DNA of 50,967 nt, from contig NYYU01000041.1 in NCBI GenBank assembly GCA_002685955.1, forward strand, positions 1-50,967, written 5' to 3'. Below, piece after piece: positions 32,838 through 40,297 of the stretch; positions within the stretch are counted from its first letter, which is position 1, and each line of letters begins with the position of its first letter. The notes under the pieces are model-generated. The model had not been told where the DNA came from and made no database searches. It worked only from the letters and a program-made list of their open reading frames with translations. This DNA comes from Parcubacteria group bacterium (GTDB lineage Bacteria > Patescibacteriota > Minisyncoccia > Portnoybacterales > UBA2143). Made by a program: the position numbers and the translations under genes.

Positions 32838-32881
32838 ATAATTTAATATTAATAATTAATAAAAAAATAACTAAAACAATT

Positions 32882-33202
32882 ATGAACAAGAAAAATATTC
32901 AACAAAACATTATTAAAGAACTTGGTTTAGAAGGTTTGCCAGAAGATAAACAAATAGAACTTTTAACTACCATGACTGAGTCAGTTTTAAAAAGAATAAC
33001 TATTAAAGTATTAGAACTATTATCTGAAGAAGATAAAAAAGAATTTGATCAAGTTCGAGAAACAAATGATCCAGATAAAATTAGTGAATTTTTAAAAGAT
33101 AAAATTAATAATTACGATGAAATAGTTGAAGACGTAATTAAAGAATTTAAGGAAGAGATGAAAAGCACAATGGCAAGTTTAGAAGAAGGTTTAGAAAAAT
33201 AA
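32882..33202 (+). CDS. Small helical protein of a Patescibacteria-type family (DUF5663-like)
   Basis: 106 residues, all-helical and acidic. Start NIQQNIIKELGLEGLPEDKQ, then ELLTTMTESVLKRITIKVLE, then LSEEDKKEFDQVRETNDPDK. The pattern [LI]GL..LP.[ED][KR]Q..LL..M...V..R[IV]...VL..LSE.[ED] is one I associate with DUF5663 proteins of candidate phyla, from memory only. Third-party function unknown. Second gene of the operon; spacing of 44 nt to the previous gene and 6 nt to the next. Confidence 0.6.
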   Translation: MNKKNIQQNIIKELGLEGLPEDKQIELLTTMTESVLKRITIKVLELLSEEDKKEFDQVRETNDPDKISEFLKDKINNYDEIVEDVIKEFKEEMKSTMASLEEGLEK

Positions 33203-33208
33203 TTTTTT

Positions 33209-33685
33209 ATGTCTGAAATAAGAGATAAATATCAGGAGCCACTTGAAGGCGATCCATCTGCTTTCAGCGAAAAAGTTGAATTAAAAAAGGAGGATTTTTC
33301 AAAAAAACCTTCTTTGCCAGATGAATCTGTTTCAAAAGAACAGGAAGTTTTAGAATTAGAAAAAAAATTGGCAGAGAAAAAGATGGAGTTAAATAAAGAA
33401 GTTGTGTCTAAAAAAAATGAAGAATCAGAGCCAGAAAAAGAAACTACCCCAAGACCAAATATACCGCCAGGCAAGGTTCAACAACGAGTTAAACAATTAA
33501 AAGATACCAGTAAAGAAAATCAAGTTAAAGCGCTTTGTGATCTAGCCTTTCAAAAGGGCCTTGATTTTGCTGTTGAAACAGCTAAAAATCTAGATAATGC
33601 TTATGTTTTAGATGAATTCCACGATACTCTAGTTGATGAATTGCGTGAAAAGCTAATTCAAAAAGGAGAGTTAAAAAAACTATAA
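33209..33685 (+). CDS. Acidic protein with helical C-terminal domain, unknown
   Basis: 158 residues. Residues 1-95 are low-complexity and charged, likely disordered or coiled coil (EVLELEKKLAEKKMELNKEV). The C-terminal half is compact and helical: KVQQRVKQLKDTSKENQVKA, LCDLAFQKGLDFAVETAKNL, NAYVLDEFHDTLVDELREKL. No family recognised. It ends 4 nt before the ATPase start, and its end carries the ATPase Shine-Dalgarno (AAAAGGAG). It is likely an accessory or adaptor of the ATPase (inference from position). Confidence 0.6.
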   Translation: MSEIRDKYQEPLEGDPSAFSEKVELKKEDFSKKPSLPDESVSKEQEVLELEKKLAEKKMELNKEVVSKKNEESEPEKETTPRPNIPPGKVQQRVKQLKDTSKENQVKALCDLAFQKGLDFAVETAKNLDNAYVLDEFHDTLVDELREKLIQKGELKKL

Positions 33686-33689
33686 TTTC

Positions 33690-36182
33690 GTGAGTATCAA
33701 TCAAATATTTTTATCTACAATTTCTCTCCTGATTCTGTCTATTATCATTATAGGCAGTCTCCTTTTTGTCCATCGCCTTAAAAACAAAGGGCAAACAAGA
33801 CGGGCTTTAAATATGAGCCTGTTTTTAATTACTCTGCCTAAAAAAACTAAAAATCAAGAACAATCGCCCAAGAACGAAAAAGAAATCATTTCAGTTATGG
33901 AACAGGTCTACAGTAGTTTAAGTAATATTCAGGCCAAGGAAAATACCTTTATTTACGGCCAGCCTCATTTAGTTTTTGAAATAGCTACCCCACAAATTGG
34001 TGAAGAAATTGCCTTTTATCTGGCCGTACCTAAAAATTACGAAGAAATTGTTGAAAAACAGATTCATGGGTTTTATCCTGAAGCTTCCATTGAACCAACT
34101 GAAGATTATAATATTTTCAATCCTCAAGGTGGAGTAGCTGGTAGTTATTTAAAATTAACTAAAAGCTATATTCTTCCTTTTAAAACATACCAACATTTAG
34201 AAACTGACCCACTTAACGAAATCACTAATACTTTAAGTAAATTAGAAGAAGATGGCGAAGGAGGAGCAGTTCAAATTATCTTCAGACCTACTAAAGTAAG
34301 GTGGCAAGCCCTAAGCCGAGGAATTGCCCAAGAAATGCAAAAAGGAAAAAGTTTTTCTCAAGCGAAATCAGCCAAAGGCAGTAATGAATTAGTTAAATTA
34401 ATTAAAGGATTTCAAGAAGATGTTAAATCTCCTAAAAAAGAAAAAACAACAGAAGAAGAAAAACCAACTATTACTTCTGGCCAAGAAGAAATTATCAAAG
34501 CCTTAGAAGGAAAATCAGCTAAAAAGGGCTTTGATGTAAATATCAAGTTATTGGTTTCAGCTAAAGACAAAGACAGGGCTGAGGAATTACTAAATCATCT
34601 AGAAGCAGCTTTTGTTCAATTTGAAGCGCCTGATCTAAATCAATTAAAACCAATCAAACTCAAAAATAGATCTTTAAAAAAACTAATCTATAATTTTTCT
34701 TTTCGGCTTTTTAATAAAAAACAAACAATGCTTTTAAATACTGAAGAATTAACTAGCGTTTTTCATTTTCCTACGGCTAGTACTGAAACGCCTAAAGTTA
34801 AATTCCTTAAATCAGAACAAGCGGCTCCACCTGCTAATATGCCTAAGCAAGGTCTCATTTTAGGAAAAAATGATTATCGTGGTGTAGAAACAGTTATTCG
34901 TATGCAAGAAGATGACAGGCGTCGTCATTTATATGTTATTGGACAAACTGGAGTAGGTAAATCTAATTTCTTAAAAAATATAATTCTTCAGGATATTAAA
35001 GAAGGCAAAGGAGTTTGCTTTATAGACCCTCATGGAAGTGATTTAGAATCAGTTATGGGTCAAATACCTAAGGAAAGAGCTGAAGATGTTATTTTAATAG
35101 ATCCAGCTGATATGGAAAGACCTTTAGGTTTAAACATGGTGGATTATAATGCAAAGTATCCAGAACAAAAAACTTTTGTTGTTAATGAATTAATGAGTAT
35201 TTTTGAAAAATTATACGATATGAAAGCATCAGGTGGGCCGGTATTTGAACAATATACCCGTAACGCTCTTTTATTACTAATGGATGATCCAAGCGAGAAA
35301 TTTACATTAATGGAAGTTCCTAAAGTTATGTCTGATAAAGAATTTCGTACTCGTTTGTTAGTAAAATGTAAGAATATAGTGGTTAAGGATTTTTGGGAAA
35401 AAGAAGCAGAAAAAACAGGTGGTGAATCTTCTTTACAAAATATGGTTCCATATATTACCTCTAAATTTAATGTATTTATTGCTAATGACTATATGAGACC
35501 AATAATAGGGCAATCAGAAAGTTCTATTGATTTTAGACAACTTATGGATGAACAAAAGATTCTTTTGGTTAATTTAAGTAAAGGCCGATTGGGAGATATT
35601 AATAGTCATTTATTAGGTTTAATTATTGTAGGTAAGTTATTAATGGCTGCTTTTTCAAGAGTTGATATTCCTGAGGAAGAGCGCAAGGATTTTTATCTAT
35701 ATATGGATGAGTTTCAAAACTTTTCAACTGATAGTATTGCTACAATTCTTTCTGAAGCAAGGAAGTATAAGCTTTGTTTAACTATGGCGCATCAATTTAT
35801 TGGACAATTGCCTGAAGAAATTAGTAAAGCTGTTTTTGGCAATGTTGGCTCAATGGTTGCCTTTAGAATTGGCGCTGAAGATGCAGAGTTTTTAGTCAAA
35901 CAATTTGAACCAATCTTTGACACTAATGATTTAATTAATATTGATAACTTTAATGCATATGTTAAACTAATGATTAACAACGAAACTTCTGAACCGTTTA
36001 ATCTTTCGGTCTATCCGCCAGCCAAAGATAATCCAGAAATCGCCCAAAAAATCAAAGAGCTTTCCAAAATTAAATATGGCAAGGATAAAAACGTAGTCGA
36101 AAAAGAAATTACTAATCGCTGGCAAGACACAGCTGTCACCGAAAGCCAGCCTCCATCAAACTCAGATATGGAAATTAGATAA
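33690..36182 (+). CDS. TraG/HerA-type (type IV secretion-like) ATPase, membrane-anchored
   Basis: 830 residues, GTG start. One N-terminal membrane helix (about residues 5-27, IFLSTISLLILSIIIIGSLL) precedes a ~340-residue domain. The RecA-like motor has Walker A HLYVIGQTGVGKSNFLKNI, FIDPHGSD, NPxDx-type VILIDPADMERPLGLNM, Walker B FYLYMDEFQNFSTDS and arginine-finger-side block EARKYKLCLTMAHQFIGQLP. This is the DUF87/TraG_D/VirB4-like class that pumps DNA or protein across membranes. No relaxase, VirB or pilin genes accompany it; its neighbours are lineage-specific hypotheticals. So it is either part of an undescribed envelope system or acts in DNA translocation. Confidence 0.85.
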   Translation: MSINQIFLSTISLLILSIIIIGSLLFVHRLKNKGQTRRALNMSLFLITLPKKTKNQEQSPKNEKEIISVMEQVYSSLSNIQAKENTFIYGQPHLVFEIATPQIGEEIAFYLAVPKNYEEIVEKQIHGFYPEASIEPTEDYNIFNPQGGVAGSYLKLTKSYILPFKTYQHLETDPLNEITNTLSKLEEDGEGGAVQIIFRPTKVRWQALSRGIAQEMQKGKSFSQAKSAKGSNELVKLIKGFQEDVKSPKKEKTTEEEKPTITSGQEEIIKALEGKSAKKGFDVNIKLLVSAKDKDRAEELLNHLEAAFVQFEAPDLNQLKPIKLKNRSLKKLIYNFSFRLFNKKQTMLLNTEELTSVFHFPTASTETPKVKFLKSEQAAPPANMPKQGLILGKNDYRGVETVIRMQEDDRRRHLYVIGQTGVGKSNFLKNIILQDIKEGKGVCFIDPHGSDLESVMGQIPKERAEDVILIDPADMERPLGLNMVDYNAKYPEQKTFVVNELMSIFEKLYDMKASGGPVFEQYTRNALLLLMDDPSEKFTLMEVPKVMSDKEFRTRLLVKCKNIVVKDFWEKEAEKTGGESSLQNMVPYITSKFNVFIANDYMRPIIGQSESSIDFRQLMDEQKILLVNLSKGRLGDINSHLLGLIIVGKLLMAAFSRVDIPEEERKDFYLYMDEFQNFSTDSIATILSEARKYKLCLTMAHQFIGQLPEEISKAVFGNVGSMVAFRIGAEDAEFLVKQFEPIFDTNDLINIDNFNAYVKLMINNETSEPFNLSVYPPAKDNPEIAQKIKELSKIKYGKDKNVVEKEITNRWQDTAVTESQPPSNSDMEIR

Positions 36183-36205
36183 TCATTTTATAAGAATATA
36201 AAACT

Positions 36206-36799
36206 ATGAATAAATTAGAAATGGGTATTGAAAATATTCCTCAGGAATTAAATCAGGATAATTCTGAAAAACCAAACATTGAACAAGAGACAGAATCTGA
36301 TTTGGATGGAATGGCCGATCAAGAAAAAAGTATCTTAGAAAAATTTAGAGGCAAGGCTAAAAAAGTAGCTCTTGTTATGACTGTGGCCACCTCTCTGGCT
36401 GTTATAGGCTGCAAAGCGGAAAAAGCCCAAGACAATGTTTCTGGAAAAAATCAAGAGAGCGCGACGCATGAAGTCCAGGAATTAACCGAAGGAGAAAAAA
36501 ATGCGTTGGATCTAGTCAATGGGCTGAAACAAATACCCGAAAAATTACAAGAAGCTATAAAACAAGGAAAAGTAGAATCAGTTGGTCCTGCCCAAGATAA
36601 TGCTAGAGAGAGACAAGCCACTATGGATAGCATCCAAGCTTACTTTGACTCAGCAAAGAATAAAAGGGCTGCAATTGAAAACCTGGAATCAGCCTTGGGA
36701 AGCTTAGGTTTAGGCTCGCTTGATAAAGATGTTCAAAGAGGCTTGCTTAAAAAATTCGTTAATTACAAAAAAGCGCTTGACCGAACGGAAAAAAAATAA
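36206..36799 (+). CDS. Membrane-anchored protein, cassette gene A (copy 1)
   Basis: 197 residues. An acidic N-terminal tail (about 50 residues) ends with QEKSILEKFRGKAKKVALVM and one hydrophobic segment with a lipobox-like end, SLAVIGCKAEK. The rest should be outside the membrane and is helical (TEGEKNALDLVNGLKQIPEK ...). The tail-plus-helix module is shared with the protein at 37425-38045 (QEKGFIEGLRGKSKLVAKTM), while the outer parts differ. The gene is followed after 10 nt by cassette gene B. Function unknown; the layout of common anchor and variable outer part is notable. Confidence 0.65.
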   Translation: MNKLEMGIENIPQELNQDNSEKPNIEQETESDLDGMADQEKSILEKFRGKAKKVALVMTVATSLAVIGCKAEKAQDNVSGKNQESATHEVQELTEGEKNALDLVNGLKQIPEKLQEAIKQGKVESVGPAQDNARERQATMDSIQAYFDSAKNKRAAIENLESALGSLGLGSLDKDVQRGLLKKFVNYKKALDRTEKK

Positions 36800-36809
36800 A
36801 TTAATTAAT

Positions 36810-37076
36810 ATGAATAGTCTTGAAAAACTTAAACAAATATTAGAAGGTTCAAAGCTGTCGAGCCGAGACCAAAAAGCGCTTGTTGATCTTTTCTCGTCAG
36901 CAAAAGACGAAGAGCTGGAACCTGTGATTAAATTATTTTCTGAAAATCCGGAATGGATTGAAAAAATCAGCCATAACCACAAAATAAAACAAGAAGCATT
37001 GAAAAAGAGTGATGCAAATTTATGGCAGAAAATTATTCAAGAAGAAGAATCTCAACTCAGAGAATTAGAAAAATAA
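36810..37076 (+). CDS. Small helical protein, cassette gene B (copy 1)
   Basis: 88 residues from ATG 36810 (MNSLEKLKQILEGSKLSSRD); the track start is 90 nt upstream inside gene A and less likely. Further blocks are QKALVDLFSSAKDEELEPVI, KLFSENPEWIEKISHNHKIK and a terminal helix IIQEEESQLRELEK. It aligns along its whole length with the minus-strand 37148-37420 product. No known family. It ends 24 nt before the palindromic terminator shared with the convergent copy. Confidence 0.65.
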   Translation: MNSLEKLKQILEGSKLSSRDQKALVDLFSSAKDEELEPVIKLFSENPEWIEKISHNHKIKQEALKKSDANLWQKIIQEEESQLRELEK

Positions 37077-37100
37077 CCCAAAACCAATGGCATAATTAAA

Positions 37101-37151
37101 ACCGTCTGCCTGAGGCAGACGGTCTTGTCTTTATTAATCCCTAAAAATCAG
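37101..37151. repeat. 51-bp direct repeat, copy 1, with bidirectional terminator
   Basis: ACCGTCTGCC-TGA-GGCAGACGGT (37101-37123) is a perfect 10-bp hairpin with T-rich flanks on both sides, between two convergent genes. The adjoining TTGTCTTTATTAATCCCTAA and onward to TCAG is repeated at 38903-38932. The last bases include the stop codon of the minus-strand gene B. Confidence 0.85.
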
Positions 37152-37420
37152 ATAGATTTATCAATTTCATCTAAAAATTCTTTTTCTTCTTTTAATATCT
37201 CGCTAAAATCAGCCTGTTTATTCCCCATAAAAATATTTTGTTTTTTCTTATAATTATTATAAACCCATGTTACCCATTTTTTATCTTCTTTGAACAATTC
37301 AAGAATTATAGAAAGATTATTCATAGGAGAATATCCAATAATATTATAAAGCTCATCCTGTTCTTGTTGTTTAAGATTAGATGATGATATTAATTTCCTT
37401 ATTTGTAATAATGTCTCCAT
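37148..37420 (-). CDS. Small helical protein, cassette gene B (copy 2)
   Basis: 90 residues: METLLQIRKLISSSNLKQQE, QDELYNIIGYSPMNNLSIIL, ELFKEDKKWVTWVYNNYKKK, ending LKEEKEFLDEIDKSI. Aligns with the 36810 product (SKLSSRDQKAL/SNLKQQEQDEL, FSENPEWIEKISHNHKIKQ/FKEDKKWVTWVYNNYKKKQ, IIQEEESQLRELEK/ILKEEKEFLDEIDK). The two are old paralogs. It starts 4 nt after its gene A partner, as in copy 1. Confidence 0.65.
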   Translation of the reverse strand: METLLQIRKLISSSNLKQQEQDELYNIIGYSPMNNLSIILELFKEDKKWVTWVYNNYKKKQNIFMGNKQADFSEILKEEKEFLDEIDKSI

Positions 37421-37424
37421 GATA

Positions 37425-38045
37425 TTAAAAATCTGACGGTTTCATATATTCGTTCCCTTTTGTTATGGTCACTGAAGGATCTTGCTTTTTATTTTTATCC
37501 TCTATCTCATCATCTTCCACGCTATCTACAGGCGATCTTTTAATTTTACGCGCTTTTTCAACGCTTTCTCTCTCATCATCAGTTAATAAATCTAAAGGCA
37601 CATTATGTTCATTAATATGAGTTGGCACGAATCCTTCTAATTTAATTGAAGGATTATTGGAATCAAAATCAATTCCCATTTTTCCAGCAAGCTCTGATGC
37701 CCTTTTAATCCATCTTTCTCTTTCTTCTTGCTTTTGTTTCTTTTTCTTTAACACTTGTTCTATTCGCCTTTGCATACGCTCATCACCAGAATATTTATTC
37801 TGGTCAGCACCTTTTTGCTTCTCACTTATGGTATGTCTTTTTATCTCATCACCTGCTTCTGCTTTAGATAAACTAACAGTACCAGCAAGTAAAGTGCACA
37901 AGACCATTGTTTTAGCTACTAATTTTGACTTACCGCGCAATCCCTCTATAAATCCTTTTTCTTGAATTGCAAGCTTATCCAAATCAATATGTGGTTCTTT
38001 CTCGTTAGTATTATTAATATTTTCTGGAAACTTTTCTAAATTCAT
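37425..38045 (-). CDS. Membrane-anchored protein, cassette gene A (copy 2)
   Basis: 206 residues. Short acidic tail, then IDLDKLAIQEKGFIEGLRGK, the hydrophobic segment VAKTMVLCTLLAGTVSLSKA and a charged outer part with KKKKQKQEERERWIKRASEL. The first 70 residues match the anchor of the 36206 product; the rest does not. The segment ends SLSKAEAGDE, so signal peptidase cleavage after AEA is possible. It has a clean promoter with leaderless spacing and forms a unit with gene B at 37148. Confidence 0.65.
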   Translation of the reverse strand: MNLEKFPENINNTNEKEPHIDLDKLAIQEKGFIEGLRGKSKLVAKTMVLCTLLAGTVSLSKAEAGDEIKRHTISEKQKGADQNKYSGDERMQRRIEQVLKKKKQKQEERERWIKRASELAGKMGIDFDSNNPSIKLEGFVPTHINEHNVPLDLLTDDERESVEKARKIKRSPVDSVEDDEIEDKNKKQDPSVTITKGNEYMKPSDF

Positions 38046-38053
38046 ATAGTTCT

Positions 38054-38081
38054 ATTATATCATTTATGTTATTTTTATCAA
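38054..38081 (-). promoter_or_regulatory. Promoter of cassette copy 2, leaderless spacing
   Basis: Minus strand TTGATA (38076-38081), 16 nt, TATAAT (38054-38059), then 8 nt to the ATG at 38045. No Shine-Dalgarno. Confidence 0.65.
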
Positions 38082-38182
38082 GTATATATCTGTCGATTAT
38101 AACTTTTTTGTGATAAGATGATAGAGAAATTCGAAAATAATAAATTTATACAAAATTTGTTGTTAAAAGTAAACAATTTTTC

Positions 38183-38848
38183 ATGAAACCAACATATTTT
38201 CAATTTAATTGTAAAGAAATTGATAAATTAGACTTACATCAAGCCAATGCAGTTTTGAAACATAAACCAGATATAATAGTTCTTGAATATCCGAACAATA
38301 ATAAAACACCCGATCTACCATTTAATCAGTACTCACCTTTAAAAAAACCGAAGGGTATGATAAAAAGTCGTCTTAAAAAATTCCCAGATAAAGTTTTGAA
38401 AATTCATCCATGGGTTAAAGCAGATACTATAATGTGGAAGAATATTGCAAGTCTTTGGAAGAAAAATCATCAAATTTTAATTTACCCGGTAGATGCTCCA
38501 AGTGAGCTGACAAAAGAATGGATAGAAGTATGGAATCACACTTATCCCTGCGTAAAGAAAAACTGGGCTTGGTGGGTAAAAATATATTTACGCGAAAAGA
38601 TTATGGCTAAAAATATTCAATGGATACTAGATAATTATAAAAAAAAGAAAAAACCTAAAGTTTTGATATTTTTACAAAGTTTCCACTGGAATCATGTAAA
38701 ATTTCTTCTAGATAATCCGACTAAAAATGAAATCTGGAAATATTATTTTGGAAACTTTCCCGAAATAGATAAACAAAATATCAGAGGCAAAATAAGAAAT
38801 CTAAATAATACATTCTACAAATATTGGAATAAAATATCAGACTTCTAG
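38183..38848 (+). CDS. Unknown protein, distantly TraB/GumN-like
   Basis: 221 residues. Blocks: ANAVLKHKPDIIVLEYPNNN, HQILIYPVDAPSELTKEWIE, WWVKIYLREKIMAKNIQWIL and KPKVLIFLQSFHWNHVKFLL. The order 'KPDIIVLEYP ... RExxMAxxI ... KVLxFxxxxHxxHVxxLL' recalls the TraB/PrgY/GumN (Tiki-like) fold, where an Arg-x-x-x-Met helix and a late His form the active site. The resemblance is weak and the usual GxxH becomes SFHW. It is rich in Lys and Trp. It lies inside the segment bounded by the 51-bp direct repeats and is probably accessory. Confidence 0.45.
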   Translation: MKPTYFQFNCKEIDKLDLHQANAVLKHKPDIIVLEYPNNNKTPDLPFNQYSPLKKPKGMIKSRLKKFPDKVLKIHPWVKADTIMWKNIASLWKKNHQILIYPVDAPSELTKEWIEVWNHTYPCVKKNWAWWVKIYLREKIMAKNIQWILDNYKKKKKPKVLIFLQSFHWNHVKFLLDNPTKNEIWKYYFGNFPEIDKQNIRGKIRNLNNTFYKYWNKISDF

Positions 38849-38880
38849 TTTTTACAACATCACACATCACTAGACATTTG

Positions 38881-38932
38881 ACCGTCTGCCTGGGACAGAT
38901 GGTTTTTGTCTTTATTAATCCCTAAAAATCAG
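38881..38932. repeat. 51-bp direct repeat, copy 2, with terminator
   Basis: ACCGTCTGCC-TGG-GACAGATGGT followed by TTTTTGTCTTT forms a terminator for the 38183 gene. The whole 52 nt matches 37101-37151 with a few substitutions and one indel, through to CCTAAAAATCAG. Confidence 0.85.
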
Positions 38933-38945
38933 CTACTATTTATAT

Positions 38946-39359
38946 ATGAAGCAATATAAAACTAAAGTTAGGATACTGACTGGCAAAAACTATCCTGATT
39001 TATATAAAAAGGCCTTTAGTCTTTATCGACAGATTAAACGAAAGACAAAACGTAAACCATACATAAGGTCATTCTATTTTAGAAAAGATAAAATATTCTT
39101 GGATTTATTCTGGCAACATCTTCATCAGAAAAACTGGCGGGATAGAAAAAGACGCATACGATATTATCCTTGCGCCATAGAGCTTATCAGATATTCGCGC
39201 CTTGACCCAGCATCAACAGATAATCCTAATAATCCATCAGAAATTTTGCATAAATTTAGCGGCATTGCGCCTGATGGAAGTGTTTTTTATGTTCAAATTA
39301 AAGAGAACAAACGGAATAACCAAAAATATTTAATGTCCGTATTCCCAGAGCAAAAATAA
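38946..39359 (+). CDS. Probable RelE/barnase-fold nuclease-like protein (PBECR-like)
   Basis: 137 residues, very basic. Blocks: YIRSFYFRKDKIFLDLFWQH, KNWRDRKRRIRYYPCAIELI, SRLDPASTDNPNNPSEILHK and FSGIAPDGSVFYVQIKENKR ending YLMSVFPEQK. The C-terminal beta-strand series 'EILHKFxGxxxDGxxFxVQIKExKxxxxKxLMSVFP' resembles PBECR/barnase-EndoU-RelE-like nuclease domains found in phage and mobile elements. I assign this from memory with limited certainty. No antitoxin is adjacent. It follows the second 51-bp repeat by 13 nt. Confidence 0.5.
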   Translation: MKQYKTKVRILTGKNYPDLYKKAFSLYRQIKRKTKRKPYIRSFYFRKDKIFLDLFWQHLHQKNWRDRKRRIRYYPCAIELIRYSRLDPASTDNPNNPSEILHKFSGIAPDGSVFYVQIKENKRNNQKYLMSVFPEQK

Positions 39360-39367
39360 ACAAAACA

Positions 39368-39417
39368 AAAAGGCCTTCTGTCAGGTGTAGTATAGAAACT
39401 ACGACTAAAAGCCTTTT
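39368..39417 (+). terminator. Stem-loop after the 38946 gene
   Basis: AAAAGGC (39368-39374) pairs with GCCTTTT (39411-39417); an inner hairpin GTAGT-ATAGAA-ACTAC lies in the loop. T run is part of the stem, so termination strength is uncertain. Confidence 0.45.
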
Positions 39418-39491
39418 ATGCTATAAGTATAGCAAACTAATATAATCTGTCAAGCCTAATATTGTGAATAACCAAAAAGGTCAAATTAACT

Positions 39492-39941
39492 ATGCCTACA
39501 CTAGCCACTAATCGCCAAGCTAGATTTAATTACAAAATTCTGGAAACCTATGAAGCCGGCATAGTTTTAGCCGGCCATGAAGTTAAATCAGTTAAAAATG
39601 GCCATATTAGCTTAAAAGGTTCCTATGTTACTATTAAAAACCAAGAAGCTTGGCTAGTTAATGCCCAAATCTCTCCTTATCAACCCAAAAATATGCCTAA
39701 GGATTATGAACCAACTAATTCTAGAAAATTACTCCTTCATAAAGATGAAATCAAGGCTTTAGTTGGGAAAACCAAACAAAAAGGCTTGACTTTAGTGCCT
39801 TTGCGGGTCTATACTAAGCACAGTATTGTTAAGCTAGAATTTGGCTTAGGCCAAGGCAAAAGAAAAACAGATAAACGAGAAACAATTAAAAAAAGAGAAG
39901 CTGAGAAAAGAATTGGCCGAGCTTTAAGACAAAGGGGATGA
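39492..39941 (+). CDS. smpB: SsrA-binding protein SmpB
   Basis: 149 residues. SmpB binds tmRNA and brings it to stalled ribosomes. Blocks: TNRQARFNYKILETYEAGIV, LAGHEVKSVKNGHISLKGSY, NAQISPYQP, RKLLLHKDEIKALVGKTKQK and LVPLRVYTKHSIVKLEFGLG. The C-terminal tail RETIKKREAEKRIGRALRQRG is complete. The stop codon (39939-39941) lies within the first 8 nt of the tmRNA gene, so mRNA and tmRNA ends overlap. Confidence 0.97.
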   Translation: MPTLATNRQARFNYKILETYEAGIVLAGHEVKSVKNGHISLKGSYVTIKNQEAWLVNAQISPYQPKNMPKDYEPTNSRKLLLHKDEIKALVGKTKQKGLTLVPLRVYTKHSIVKLEFGLGQGKRKTDKRETIKKREAEKRIGRALRQRG

Positions 39942-40275
39942 CAGGTATCGATGAGAGTTCATTTTTTGATAAGCAAGTCGAGCTTAAAATCTCGTAAAAC
40001 TTTTAAACCTAACAACTGCTAAACCTAATTTAGCTTTTGCTACTGCTTAAGTTCGGTAGCCATCCAATCTCTTGATTTCTGATAGGGAGTCTCGGGTGTC
40101 AATTTTTCAGAATAGGCAATTAAATTATCTCGCTTTTTTGCCAAAACTTTAGAGATAAGGGTTAAGAATTTTTTGCTTGATTTTTCAGTTCTTAATTCCT
40201 CAAATTAAATCGAGCTAAGCTTGTAGAATTGTTAAACAATGACTTTTAGACGGGGGTTCGATCCCCCCATCTCCA
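39934..40275 (+). ncRNA. ssrA: Transfer-messenger RNA (tmRNA)
   Basis: The 5' end GGGGATGACAGGTATCGATG and 3' end GACGGGGGTTCGATCCCCCC with CATCTCC-A form the tRNA-like domain: acceptor GGGGATG/CATCTCC and a T arm with GTTCGAT. The genome continues CTAA, so CCA is not encoded and must be added. The tag frame probably starts at GCT 40018 and ends TAA 40048-40050, coding AKPNLAFATA. The tag ends in Ala like other tags but not in the common ALAA. The 342-nt length is normal. It begins inside the smpB stop region and is followed after 22 nt by the infC start. Confidence 0.95.
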
Positions 40276-40297
40276 CTAATAAAATAAAAGGAAATCT

